Assembly: GCF_900683735.1 (NCBI RefSeq)
Contig: NZ_LR215979.1
Span: 1,612,001-1,676,000, forward strand
Source: Fusobacterium ulcerans ATCC 49185
Lineage (GTDB): Bacteria; Fusobacteriota; Fusobacteriia; Fusobacteriales; Fusobacteriaceae
Direction: 5' to 3'
Length of the DNA stretch: 64,000 nucleotides
Below, in pieces: positions 1-8,798 of the stretch (within the stretch, counting starts at the first letter, position 1; every line of letters begins with the position of its first letter). Both the position numbers and the translations under genes were made by a program. The notes below the pieces were generated by a model that ran no database searches, was not told the DNA's origin, and worked only from the letters and a program-made list of their open reading frames with translations.

Positions 1-1008
1 TATTGCTTTCACAGCATTTAAGTAAATCTTTTTATCTGGATCAGAATCTGGAAGGTATTTTACCATTTCGAGAATTCCACATACTGCAATTACAGCTGAT
101 GATGTATCTCTTTCTTCCCCAGAAGCTTCATCAAAAATCAAATCCCAGCAACAAATATTATCTTCTGGTAAATGATTTAAAAAATAGTTAGTAACGCTTT
201 TAAATAAATCTATAAATTTTTCATCTTTTAAGTAGCTATATGCCAGCGGAAATCCATATATTCCCCAAGCTTGCCCTCTTGCCCAAGCTGAATTATCCGA
301 AGCTCCTTGTGCTGTAATCCCTTTTACTGGCTTTCCTGTTTCTGGATCAAAATAGAAAGTGTGATGTGTTGAACTGTCTTCTCTTACTACAACACTTGCT
401 GCTGTATAAAGATGTTTTGTTGCTATCTCTCTATATTTAAGATCTCCTGTTACTTCTGTTGCCCAAAATAATAAAGGTACATTTAAGTTACAGTCTATTA
501 TTAATCTATATGCTGTTGGGTCATCTAAGTCCCCCCAAGCTTGGATGAACTCTCCTTTTTCTTTATATCTTTTAATTAAATGATCTGCTGCTTTTAATCC
601 TATATTTTTAGCTCTTTCATTTCCTGTAATTTTATATCCTGCCACTACTGAAGGAGTATATAAAAATCCTAAATCATGATGGTTAACTGCTACTTTATTT
701 GTTATTCTTTCATCATAGCTTTTTATCTGAAAAAACGCTGTCTTTCTATACCTTTCCTCTCCAGTTATTTCATACGCAAGCCATAACATTCCTGTCCAGA
801 ATCCACTTGTCCAATCATCCCATTCTCCACCATTAAGTACTCCTGGATATATATAATTTGTACTACATGCTCTTGGAAAAGTATTTATAAAAGTCCTTGT
901 ATTAGCGTCTATTTTCTTTAATGCTTCATGTAATGCTCCATATAATATTTCTTTAGGAAGATCTATTTTTTGTGAAAATCTTTCTCTAATTTCTTTTTTT
1001 AATTCCAT
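1..1008 (-). CDS. Unsaturated glucuronyl hydrolase, GH88 family (3' end outside window)
   Basis: The frame is open from an ATG at 1008 down to base 1, giving 336 residues of a protein usually about 370-400 long, so only the C-terminus is missing. An AAGGAG ribosome site lies just upstream of the ATG. The chain has the (alpha/alpha)6-barrel look of GH88: NHHDLGF with Asp112 and IIDCNLN with Asp172. These match in position and spacing the two catalytic aspartates of streptococcal UGL. No signal peptide is visible, so it should act in the cytoplasm. The family hydrates the 4,5-unsaturated uronate at the non-reducing end of lyase-made glycosaminoglycan disaccharides and releases free unsaturated uronate. 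It follows the sulfatase gene 30 bp away and is probably cotranscribed. Confidence 0.9.
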   Translation of the reverse strand, partial: MELKKEIRERFSQKIDLPKEILYGALHEALKKIDANTRTFINTFPRACSTNYIYPGVLNGGEWDDWTSGFWTGMLWLAYEITGEERYRKTAFFQIKSYDERITNKVAVNHHDLGFLYTPSVVAGYKITGNERAKNIGLKAADHLIKRYKEKGEFIQAWGDLDDPTAYRLIIDCNLNVPLLFWATEVTGDLKYREIATKHLYTAASVVVREDSSTHHTFYFDPETGKPVKGITAQGASDNSAWARGQAWGIYGFPLAYSYLKDEKFIDLFKSVTNYFLNHLPEDNICCWDLIFDEASGEERDTSSAVIAVCGILEMVKYLPDSDPDKKIYLNAVKAI

Positions 1009-1038
1009 TTTTTCTCCTTATCAATTTATTTTATATTC

Positions 1039-2451
1039 TTAAAATTCAAACTTATCTTTATATTTAATAGCCCATTCTTTTAATTTAGCTTCTAGTTCTG
1101 TTGCTATTTCATTTTCTGAACAATTATTTAATTTTATAGGATTCATTTGATATGGGTCATTTATATTGTCATATAATAATCTCTCTATTCCATGAGCTAT
1201 TGTATATCCTCTATTTATTACATAAGTATGTTGTTTCGTTCTAATAGCTCTCCATCCAAAAGCTGTATTATCTTTACCATAGCTTTTAAATTCTTCTATT
1301 GCTCTTATTTGCCCTGGATATCCAGCCATAATAGCATAGTTTTCTATATCATTTCCATTTAAGATAACTTCTTTTAAATCTATTCCCTGTATGCTTTCTG
1401 GAATAGGAAGATTCATAAGGGATAAAATTGTTGGCATAATATCAACACCATTTAATACTACATTTGTATTTCCTCTTATGAATCTATCTCCATATTTAAT
1501 CAAGAATGGTATTCCTACTGATTCTTCAAACCATACATGTTTACTCCAAAGTCTGTGACTACATAACATTTCTCCATGATCTGCTGTCAATACAATTATA
1601 GTGTCATCATATATTCCATTATCTTTTAAGTTTTGTAAAAGTCTTCCAAAATTTTCATCTATTCCAGTTACAGCAGCAAAATATTTTCTCATTACATCCT
1701 GATATTGCTCATCTGTAAAATTAAGTTTAGGATTTACACATTCTGTATGATCTGTTACATCTGTCAATAGTACATTTGGATTAATTTTAAATTTTTTATT
1801 TTTATACATATCTACATATTTTTGTGGAACCAGATCTAAAGGTGTATGTGGTGGATTCCATGATAAAATTAATGAAAAAACTTCATCTTTATTATTATTA
1901 ATAAATTCTATTGCTTTATCTGTTTCATGTTCAACTGACCATTGTTCTATATTTATCATTTTATTGTCATTATGCCAATAATGTGGTTTTAGATGTTGAT
2001 CACAAGTTCCATATGAATACCAATAATCAATTCCATGCCTTCTTTTTCCAGGTGGAGTAAATGCATCCCAATCTCTAGCTCCTGAAATAGGTTCATGATT
2101 AAAGTTTATTTCTGGACTGTCTAAATGCCATTTTCCAATATAGCCTGTTTTATATCCATTTTTCTTTAATATATCCATAAGAGTTATATCTGTTTCTCTT
2201 AGTTCCAGCTTAGATAACCCAGGCTTGCAGTTTGTCCATACTCCATGAGTTACAGGATAAGTCCCTGTAAATATTGTTGCTCTATTTGGTGAACACAATG
2301 GACATGCACTTACAGCATTATCAAAGCTTAAAGACTCTTTTGAGAACTTATCTATATTTGGTGTAATTACTTCATCTTTTCCCAAAAACCCCATAGCATC
2401 TCTACGCCATTGATCTGCAAAAACAAACAATAAGTTTGGCTTTTTATTCAT
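1039..2451 (-). CDS. Sulfatase, Cys-type formylglycine family (S1)
   Basis: This is a 470-residue alkaline-phosphatase-fold sulfatase. N-terminal FADQ (Asp13, Gln14) gives metal ligands. The maturation motif is C53-S-P-N-R57 followed by ATIFTG, so Cys53 should be converted to formylglycine; in an anaerobe the likely maturase is a radical-SAM anSME encoded elsewhere. The later LTADHGEM motif supplies further metal ligands. No signal peptide is present, so it should desulfate sugars after import. Adjacent GH88 and nearby kduI/kduD point to sulfated unsaturated glycosaminoglycan disaccharides as substrate. The exact S1 subfamily and the sulfate position attacked cannot be told from sequence alone. 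A strong AGGAGG-type site precedes ATG 2451. Confidence 0.88.
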   Translation of the reverse strand: MNKKPNLLFVFADQWRRDAMGFLGKDEVITPNIDKFSKESLSFDNAVSACPLCSPNRATIFTGTYPVTHGVWTNCKPGLSKLELRETDITLMDILKKNGYKTGYIGKWHLDSPEINFNHEPISGARDWDAFTPPGKRRHGIDYWYSYGTCDQHLKPHYWHNDNKMINIEQWSVEHETDKAIEFINNNKDEVFSLILSWNPPHTPLDLVPQKYVDMYKNKKFKINPNVLLTDVTDHTECVNPKLNFTDEQYQDVMRKYFAAVTGIDENFGRLLQNLKDNGIYDDTIIVLTADHGEMLCSHRLWSKHVWFEESVGIPFLIKYGDRFIRGNTNVVLNGVDIMPTILSLMNLPIPESIQGIDLKEVILNGNDIENYAIMAGYPGQIRAIEEFKSYGKDNTAFGWRAIRTKQHTYVINRGYTIAHGIERLLYDNINDPYQMNPIKLNNCSENEIATELEAKLKEWAIKYKDKFEF

Positions 2452-2544
2452 AAATCATTTCCTCCTTTGAGTTTTAGTTTTTTGTTATTATTCTTGCACT
2501 TTCATCAAAATTCTTTCTATATTTCTCATTTTCTTACACCATGG

Positions 2545-2572
2545 AGTATATCAGAATTAAAAAAAATGTAAA
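2545..2572 (-). promoter_or_regulatory. Candidate promoter of sulfatase/GH88 unit
   Basis: On the minus strand TTTACA (2572-2567) and TATACT (2550-2545) are 16 bp apart, about 95 bp upstream of the sulfatase ATG. The -35 is embedded in TGAAGATTTAC, which recurs with the same spacing in front of kduD. Confidence 0.55.
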
Positions 2573-2810
2573 TCTTCACTATTCAACTAGAATTGTGGTT
2601 ATATTTTTTTTACTATTTTTTATTTTATAATACTTATTTTTTAATATTTTTTTATTATATTTTTTTGTAAAAAAATATTTATAAGATTTAAAAAACATTT
2701 TTATTTGAGTCTGGTATAAAAAAGGATTTATTTTTTATTTCTATCCCAATTTTTATTGTGATATGTGAATCTAGAAAATAATATATTATTAAACTTTTTT
2801 GTTAAATAAA
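2573..2810. other. AT-rich non-coding stretch upstream of sulfatase promoter
   Basis: No coding sequence was seen. It carries T-rich tracts, including a block around 2601-2628 (TTTACTATTTTTTATTT) that is repeated almost exactly at 6334-6358, upstream of the kduD promoter. This may be upstream promoter sequence or chance in low-complexity DNA. Confidence 0.4.
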
Positions 2811-2842
2811 AAATGGTTCCTAAACTAATTTAGAAACCATTT
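2811..2842 (-). terminator. Rho-independent terminator after the solute-binding protein gene
   Basis: Two 14-base arms (2811-2824 and 2829-2842, one mismatch) flank a 4-base loop. On the minus strand they are followed by a T-rich run. It lies 8 bp past the stop of the lipoprotein gene and separates the kduD-kduI-SBP unit from the sulfatase unit. Confidence 0.85.
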
Positions 2843-2849
2843 TTTTATT

Positions 2850-4412
2850 TTATCTGCTCATAAATCTTTCATATGCTTGTTTTTGAATCTTAGTAGCTTT
2901 CCCTAACCCTGCTTTATTTAATCTATACATATAATTCTGCCAATCTTTATCTACATCTGATACTCCTAATATCCAAATTTGAGCCATTTCTTCTGTTATT
3001 GCATTAAGTTGTATCTCTATCTGCGATAATTCTTCTATTTCTTCTTTGGTATATTTTAATTTAGGCATTGGCTCTTTAACAACCCCTGATTTTATATATA
3101 AGTCTATGTCTTTTACTGTTTGTGGATCTGCCCACTGCCTTTCATTATTTCCATCTTGGAACATTCCTAGCCTATACTGTGCCCCAGTTTCCCTTATAAC
3201 TGCTAAAGGAGTCCGCCCTTGTGAGTCTTTTAAAATCTTGTCTGTAAATTGTGGATTTCCATCTATTAAAGTATAATCCTCTCCTTCAATTCCAAAATTC
3301 CATAATCTTCTTCCTTCTTTACTATACCAAAAATCAAAATATTTTATTATAGTTACAGGATCTTTTGCCATAGAAGTTATGGACCATCCTCCCAGATAAT
3401 TTGGCCTTGCAAATGAAGTTGTCCTTTTTCCACGAAATTCAGGAGGTAAGATCACTGAAAATTCAAAATCTTGAATAACTTTTTCAAGTCGACTATTATA
3501 GTTTCCAGTACTTGAAAACCAGTCACAAGTAAATCCTCCAATATTATTATTTAAAATATAATCTCTTGAAGCTACACTTCTTGTAAATGCTTCTTGATCT
3601 ATTAAACCTTCTTTAAACCATTTCGATATCTCTTTTATTGCTTCTTTGTATTCTTGTTGTGCTGGTCCAAAAACAGGGATTTTCTTATCATCAACATACC
3701 AAGTAAATTCAGCTTTAAATATATCTATTAATGATTTTACCACTTTATTTATTGTATTTCCTCTAACAAAAAATGGGATTTCATCTTTTACCCCATTGTT
3801 ATTAGGATCTCTATCTCTAAAAGCAATCAATACCTCATATAACTCATCAATTGTTTTAGGCTCTTTCAATTCTAATTTTTTTAGCCAATCTTTCCTTATA
3901 TAATATCCTTGTGATGTTCTTATTTTTTTATAATCATTATAATTAGGTATCATATAAATATGCCCATCAGCTGCCAATGCATCTTTTTTATATTCTGGAT
4001 TTTCTTCAAACATTTTTTTGATATTTGGAGCATATTCATCTATTAAATTTTCTAAAGGAATAACTTTCTTTTCTGCTCCTAATTTTTCTAACTCCTCTGG
4101 AAATTCATATCCTATAATATCAGGAATATTTCCTGTTATCAACATAAGATTAAATGCTTGAACTTCATCACTTTGATTTCTAGACGCCACCCCTTTTAAT
4201 TTTATATTTGTTAATTCTGCAGCTTTTTTATAAACTGGTAAATCTCCATTAAAAGCTTTTCCTATATGTATAGCAAAAATAGTAAATTCTTTTGGTTCTT
4301 TTGAAAGAATAAATTTATTTTTATTTTTTATTTCATTTTCATTCTTGCCTTTTGTACAACCTAGAATTAAAAATAAAAAAGTAACCATTATATATAAGCT
4401 TTTTCTTTTCAA
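2850..4412 (-). CDS. Extracellular solute-binding lipoprotein of an ABC sugar importer (family 1, LplA-like)
   Basis: This is a 520-residue substrate-binding protein. From the TTG at 4412 the N-terminus is a short basic stretch, a hydrophobic helix and the lipobox LILGC, then a Lys/Asn-rich linker. The TTG has AGGAGG four bases upstream. An in-frame ATG at 4451 has no ribosome site and would bury the signal peptide, so TTG is preferred. The body is typical of large LplA/AlgQ-like binding proteins. A related protein in Streptobacillus moniliformis (also Fusobacteriota) binds unsaturated chondroitin disaccharides, and the kdu/GH88/sulfatase context makes the same ligand likely here. The cognate permeases and ATPase are not in the window. 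Confidence 0.82.
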   Translation of the reverse strand: MKRKSLYIMVTFLFLILGCTKGKNENEIKNKNKFILSKEPKEFTIFAIHIGKAFNGDLPVYKKAAELTNIKLKGVASRNQSDEVQAFNLMLITGNIPDIIGYEFPEELEKLGAEKKVIPLENLIDEYAPNIKKMFEENPEYKKDALAADGHIYMIPNYNDYKKIRTSQGYYIRKDWLKKLELKEPKTIDELYEVLIAFRDRDPNNNGVKDEIPFFVRGNTINKVVKSLIDIFKAEFTWYVDDKKIPVFGPAQQEYKEAIKEISKWFKEGLIDQEAFTRSVASRDYILNNNIGGFTCDWFSSTGNYNSRLEKVIQDFEFSVILPPEFRGKRTTSFARPNYLGGWSITSMAKDPVTIIKYFDFWYSKEGRRLWNFGIEGEDYTLIDGNPQFTDKILKDSQGRTPLAVIRETGAQYRLGMFQDGNNERQWADPQTVKDIDLYIKSGVVKEPMPKLKYTKEEIEELSQIEIQLNAITEEMAQIWILGVSDVDKDWQNYMYRLNKAGLGKATKIQKQAYERFMSR

Positions 4413-4504
4413 TCTTCCTCCTAAAATGCCATAGCAATCTAATTTTCTCATAAATTATAACATTTAAATAATTTATTACAAAATTAATTTAATATATTTA
4501 TTAA

Positions 4505-5341
4505 CTATCTTAAATCTCCCATTGCTATATGGTCCATATCTGTAAATGTTTGATTCTCTCCAACCATTCCCCAGATAAATGTATAGTTACTTGTTCCTAC
4601 TCCTGAGTGAATTGACCAAGATGGAGAAATCACTCCTTGCTCATTAGCCATAATGATATGTCTTGTTTCTGTAGGTTCTCCCATTAAGTGAAAAACTCTT
4701 GTTTCTGGGTCCATATTGAAATAAAAATATACTTCCATCCTTCTTTCATGAGTATGACAAGGCATTGTATTCCACATATTATTTGGTTCTAATACTGTCA
4801 TTCCCATTAGTAATTGGCAAGATTTACATACAGCTGGATGCACATACTGAAATATTGTTCTTTCATTTGAGTTTGCTATGCTTCCTAATTTTACTGGATT
4901 AGCTTTTTCTATATCTATTTTTACAATAGGATAAGTCATATGTGCTGGAGCTGAATTTATATAAAATTTAGCTGGATTAAGTGAATCTTCTGATATAAAT
5001 ACTAATTCTTTTGAACCCATTCCTATATAAAGTCCATCTTTTGAATTCATTTTATATTCTACTCCATCTACTGTTATTTTCCCTGCTCCACCAATATTAA
5101 TTACTCCTAATTCTCTTCTTTCTAAGAAAAATTCAGAACCAAGTTCCTTACTTCCTTCTAATCTTACTTCTTTAGTTACTGGCATAATTCCTCCAGCAAT
5201 TATCCTGTCTACATGAGAATAAGTTAAAGCTGCTTCATCTGTTCTAAATATAGTTCCTATAAAATAATGTTTTCTTAATTCTTCTGTTGTATAATGTTTA
5301 GAATCCTCTGGATGATTTGCATATCTTACATCTAATTTCAT
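4505..5341 (-). CDS. kduI: 5-dehydro-4-deoxy-D-glucuronate isomerase
   Basis: At 278 residues it has exactly the length of E. coli KduI. The zinc ligands are in the same numbered positions: His196 and His198 in PCHTHERR, Glu203, and His245 in WSIHSG. The cupin-fold enzyme converts 4-deoxy-L-threo-5-hexosulose uronate, the open-chain product of unsaturated uronate, to 3-deoxy-D-glycero-2,5-hexodiulosonate, the substrate of KduD. It sits 46 bp after kduD and 92 bp before the binding-protein gene on the same strand, so the three probably form one operon. The start at 5341 has a good GGAG site. Confidence 0.95.
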   Translation of the reverse strand: MKLDVRYANHPEDSKHYTTEELRKHYFIGTIFRTDEAALTYSHVDRIIAGGIMPVTKEVRLEGSKELGSEFFLERRELGVINIGGAGKITVDGVEYKMNSKDGLYIGMGSKELVFISEDSLNPAKFYINSAPAHMTYPIVKIDIEKANPVKLGSIANSNERTIFQYVHPAVCKSCQLLMGMTVLEPNNMWNTMPCHTHERRMEVYFYFNMDPETRVFHLMGEPTETRHIIMANEQGVISPSWSIHSGVGTSNYTFIWGMVGENQTFTDMDHIAMGDLR

Positions 5342-5387
5342 TTTTATCTCTCCTTATTTACCACAATATATTTTTATAGTCTTAAAA

Positions 5388-6167
5388 TTATCTAACCAGC
5401 CATCCACCATCTACTGCCAGTATGTGTCCATTTATATAATCTGATGCTTTACTTGCTAAAAACACTACTGCTCCCATTAAATCAGATGGGTCAGCCCATC
5501 TTTCAGCTGGTATTCTTCCTAATATTTCTGCATTTCTTTTTTCATCTGCTCTTATTGGTGCTGTATTTGCTGTTTTTATATATCCTGGTGCTATTGCGTT
5601 TATTTGAATATTTTTATTTGCTAATTCATTTGCAAATGCTTTTGTTATTCCTGCTACTGCATGTTTACTTGCTGTATAAGGGGGTACAAATTTTCCTCCT
5701 TGAAATGATAACATTGATGCTATATTTATTATTTTTCCTGATCCTTGATTTATCATTATTTTTGCTGTATCTTGACTTAAGTGATATACTGAATCTATAT
5801 TTATTGCCATTACTGCATCCCAATCTGAATCTTTATATTCTAATAGTGGAGCTCTTCTTATTGTTCCTGCATTATTTACTAATATATCAATTTTTCCATA
5901 TACTTTTATACACTCTTCTACACATGATGTTACTTGTGTTCTATCTGTTAAATCTGCTTGAAAAAAGTAAATTTTTCTTCCCTGTTTTTCTACCAATTCT
6001 CTTGTTTCATCCCATGTTCTATCATATGTCACCACAAATAAATCTGCTCCTGCTTTTGCCAATGCTGCTACATATGCCTGTCCTAATCCTGTATTCCCTC
6101 CAGTTACAATTGCTGTTTTTCCTTCTAATGAAAAGAAATTCATTGAAAACTGTTCTAATTGCTTCAT
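5388..6167 (-). CDS. kduD: 2-dehydro-3-deoxy-D-gluconate 5-dehydrogenase (KduD, SDR family)
   Basis: This is a 259-residue classical short-chain dehydrogenase: TGGNTGLG (22-29) for the dinucleotide, NNAG (98-101), Ser151, and the catalytic Tyr164/Lys168 in YTASK. It reduces the diketo product of KduI to 2-keto-3-deoxygluconate with NAD(P)H. Assignment to KduD rather than another SDR rests on overall similarity and on direct adjacency to kduI. The start at 6167 has GGAGGA nine bases upstream; Met9 is a weaker alternative. It is the first gene of the kduD-kduI-SBP unit. Confidence 0.9.
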   Translation of the reverse strand: MKQLEQFSMNFFSLEGKTAIVTGGNTGLGQAYVAALAKAGADLFVVTYDRTWDETRELVEKQGRKIYFFQADLTDRTQVTSCVEECIKVYGKIDILVNNAGTIRRAPLLEYKDSDWDAVMAINIDSVYHLSQDTAKIMINQGSGKIINIASMLSFQGGKFVPPYTASKHAVAGITKAFANELANKNIQINAIAPGYIKTANTAPIRADEKRNAEILGRIPAERWADPSDLMGAVVFLASKASDYINGHILAVDGGWLVR

Positions 6168-6215
6168 AGTTATAAATCCTCCTTTTTTAATTATATTTTA
6201 ATTTTTACGATTTAA

Positions 6216-6243
6216 TTATTACATGTTAAAAATTAAAAGTAAA
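6216..6243 (-). promoter_or_regulatory. Candidate promoter of kduD operon
   Basis: On the minus strand TTTACT (6243-6238) and TAATAA (6221-6216) are 16 bp apart. The -35 lies in TGAAGATTTAC (6249-6239), identical to the element at the sulfatase promoter (2578-2568). The shared sequence suggests a common regulator or promoter type for both glycosaminoglycan units. Confidence 0.45.
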
Positions 6244-6392
6244 TCTTCAATTTTACATTTACATTTTTCTATCTTTTTTATTTTTATTTTTCCTAATATT
6301 AAATATTACTTATAAATTTTTTTATAATTATTTCATATTTTTTTACTATTTTTTATTTAATATCATATACTATTTAGTATAAAATAATTTTA

Positions 6393-6434
6393 CAAAAAAA
6401 AGTGTCAGTACTTACTCAAGAAGTACCAACACTT
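6393..6434 (-). terminator. Rho-independent terminator of the TPR gene
   Basis: Arms 6400-6413 and 6421-6434 pair with two mismatches around a 7-base loop. On the minus strand they are followed by eight T. It lies 30 bp past the TPR gene stop. Confidence 0.88.
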
Positions 6435-6463
6435 ATAATTATACACTTGTTAACATTATTCTT

Positions 6464-8677
6464 TTAAGAAAATATTACTGGCATAGCATTTATCAGTGAT
6501 TTAACTATATTATAATCCTCTTTAACAGCATCAGAATTTATATCTAAATATTTCTCTACATTTTCAAGATATTCTTTTGCCACTTCTTTCTCATCTATTT
6601 CAGCATAGTTCCAAGCTAATTCTAAATCTGTCCACCCTTCATATCCACCTATTTCAGCTGATTTCTTTATATGTTCCATAGACTCAATATATTTTCCACA
6701 TTTTCTCAATACTCTTCCAAGATTATATTCTATCCAGCTGTCATAAGGATTAAGTGCAACTGCTTTTTTAAAGTTTTCTGAAGCTTCTTCATTTCTTCCT
6801 AACTTAGCAAGAGTCCATCCTATCTGTGAATAAATCCATTCATCATTTCTTCCCATTTCTATTACTTTTTCAAAATATTTTAACCCTTCCTCATATTTTT
6901 CTAAAGTTCCTAGATTCCAACCTATTTCTGAATACAACCAGATATCATCTCTTCCAGCTTTCTCTGCTTTATCCAAATAAACCAAAGCCTCTTCTGCTCT
7001 ATCAAGTCTTCCATAATTGTAAGCTATCTCTGAATACAACCAGTCATCTTCTCTTCCTAGCTCTTGAGCTTTGAATAATCTTGCTATAGCTTCCTCACTT
7101 TTTCCAGTTCTTCCTAGGCAGATAGCAAATTCACAATTCAACCAGACATCTTCTCTTCCTAACTTTTCTGTTGTTTCAAGATATGAAAGTGCCTCTTCAT
7201 ATTTTCCTATAATATCATATGACCAGGCTATTTCTGAATTCAACCAGATATCATTTCTTCCTAATTCTTTTGCTTTAAGATAATACTCTATTCCTTCTTC
7301 CACTTTTTGATTTCTTGAAAGGCTGTATCCTATTTCTGAATATATCCAAGAGTCATTTCTTCCAAGCTCAATAGCTTTTTGAAGATACTTTTCCCCTTCT
7401 TCAGTTCTTCCTAATGCATCAAGATTCCAACCCATTTCTGAGTACAACCAGATATCATTTCTTCCTAATTTTTCAACTATTTCTAAATATTTTAAAGCCT
7501 CTTCATTTTTATTCAGCTGTCCTAGATTCCATGCTATAGTAGAATAAAGACGGATGCTCTTATCTCCAGCTTCTTCTGCATTTTTTAATTCTACTAAGGC
7601 CTCTTCATTTTTTCCTAAATCTCCCAGAGATAATCCCATTTCTAAATGAAGCCATGCATCATCTCTTCCTAATTCTTTTGCTCTGTTTAAATATTCTAAT
7701 GCTTCTTCTGGTTTTGATATATTTCTCAAAGTCCATCCTATTTCAGACTCAAGCCATATATCATCTTCTGATATTTCCTTAGATTTATAAAGGTATTCTA
7801 ATTCCTCTTCAAATTTATCTAAAACTCCAAGATTCCACCCTAATTGATTATAAAGCCATGGGTCATTTCTTCCTAATTCTTCTGCCTTTTTAAAATAATT
7901 TACTGCTTCCTCATGCTTTTCCATTCTTGCCAGCTGCCATCCTAATTCAGAATTCAGCCATGCATCATTTCTTCCAAGCTCTTCTGCTTTTTTTAGATAT
8001 TCTACACCTTCTTCATATCTCTTTATAGCTCCAAGTGTCACTCCAATTTGTGATAAAAGCCAGATATTATCCTCTTCTCCCTCAAGAGCTCTCATATAAT
8101 AATCCAGTGCTTCTTCATCTCTGTCTAATTGATTTAAACTCCACCCTATATGAGTAAGTGTATAGTAGTCATCTCCACCTACTTCTTCTATCTTTTTATA
8201 ATATTCCAATGCCTTTTCATACTCTTCCAATTTCTCATATATATCTCCAATTTCAGTAAGAACAAAAGTATTTTCTGGTTCTAATTTCATAGCTTTTTTC
8301 AAAGCATCCAATGCTTCATCATTTTGCTCTATTCTTTGAAGATTCCATCCTAGTTCAAAATATGCCCAAACATACTCTGGATCTAAATTTTTGGATTTCT
8401 CAAAATATTCAGCAGCTTTCTCATAATTTTCTAAGCCACTGTAAGCATACCCAACTCTATAATTCCATTTTGCATCTTTTTTTCCCTCTTTTTCAATAGA
8501 AAAAAGTATTTCCAAAGCTTTTTCATAATTTCCTAAATTATTTTCTGCTCTTCCCCATTCAGATATAATTTCAAAATCTCTTTCTTCTTCTTTTGTTGCA
8601 AGAACCATATCTACAATTTCCTGATATTTATCCTCATCATTAAGAAGTGCTATTTTCTCTTTTAATTCTTTATTCAT
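6464..8677 (-). CDS. Tetratricopeptide repeat protein, about 20 tandem TPRs
   Basis: This 737-residue protein is almost entirely TPR units of 34 residues, about 20 by eye. Most carry an unusually uniform core: LGRND-x-WLYSEIGW-x-LG-x-L-x-KYEEAL. There is no signal peptide or membrane helix, so it should be a soluble cytoplasmic solenoid. Such proteins act as binding scaffolds; no catalytic domain is present and no partner can be named. The ORF ends with a short non-repeat tail. The start at 8677 has AAGGAGG at ideal spacing. A terminator follows, and a 121-bp gap separates it from the upstream YitT gene, so it may be transcribed alone. Overlapping opposite-strand ORFs are shadows of the repeats. 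Confidence 0.9.
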   Translation of the reverse strand: MNKELKEKIALLNDEDKYQEIVDMVLATKEEERDFEIISEWGRAENNLGNYEKALEILFSIEKEGKKDAKWNYRVGYAYSGLENYEKAAEYFEKSKNLDPEYVWAYFELGWNLQRIEQNDEALDALKKAMKLEPENTFVLTEIGDIYEKLEEYEKALEYYKKIEEVGGDDYYTLTHIGWSLNQLDRDEEALDYYMRALEGEEDNIWLLSQIGVTLGAIKRYEEGVEYLKKAEELGRNDAWLNSELGWQLARMEKHEEAVNYFKKAEELGRNDPWLYNQLGWNLGVLDKFEEELEYLYKSKEISEDDIWLESEIGWTLRNISKPEEALEYLNRAKELGRDDAWLHLEMGLSLGDLGKNEEALVELKNAEEAGDKSIRLYSTIAWNLGQLNKNEEALKYLEIVEKLGRNDIWLYSEMGWNLDALGRTEEGEKYLQKAIELGRNDSWIYSEIGYSLSRNQKVEEGIEYYLKAKELGRNDIWLNSEIAWSYDIIGKYEEALSYLETTEKLGREDVWLNCEFAICLGRTGKSEEAIARLFKAQELGREDDWLYSEIAYNYGRLDRAEEALVYLDKAEKAGRDDIWLYSEIGWNLGTLEKYEEGLKYFEKVIEMGRNDEWIYSQIGWTLAKLGRNEEASENFKKAVALNPYDSWIEYNLGRVLRKCGKYIESMEHIKKSAEIGGYEGWTDLELAWNYAEIDEKEVAKEYLENVEKYLDINSDAVKEDYNIVKSLINAMPVIFS

Positions 8678-8798
8678 CTAAATCCTCCTTGAATGAATTG
8701 TATTTAGTATTATATATTCTACCATAAACTATTCTTTATATACAATCAACTATACTTTTCATTATGTCAATTTTCAGGTGCAGATATGTTTTTACTCT

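Noticed and set aside
5444-6169. 241-codon plus-strand open frame opposite kduD
   Set aside because: Leu/Phe-rich low-complexity translation created by the antisense of a T-poor coding frame. kduD has complete SDR motifs on the other strand.
6464-8677. DNA tandem repeat or CRISPR-like array
   Set aside because: Periodicity of about 102 bp comes from TPR codons in one continuous frame, with diverged nucleotides and no spacers.
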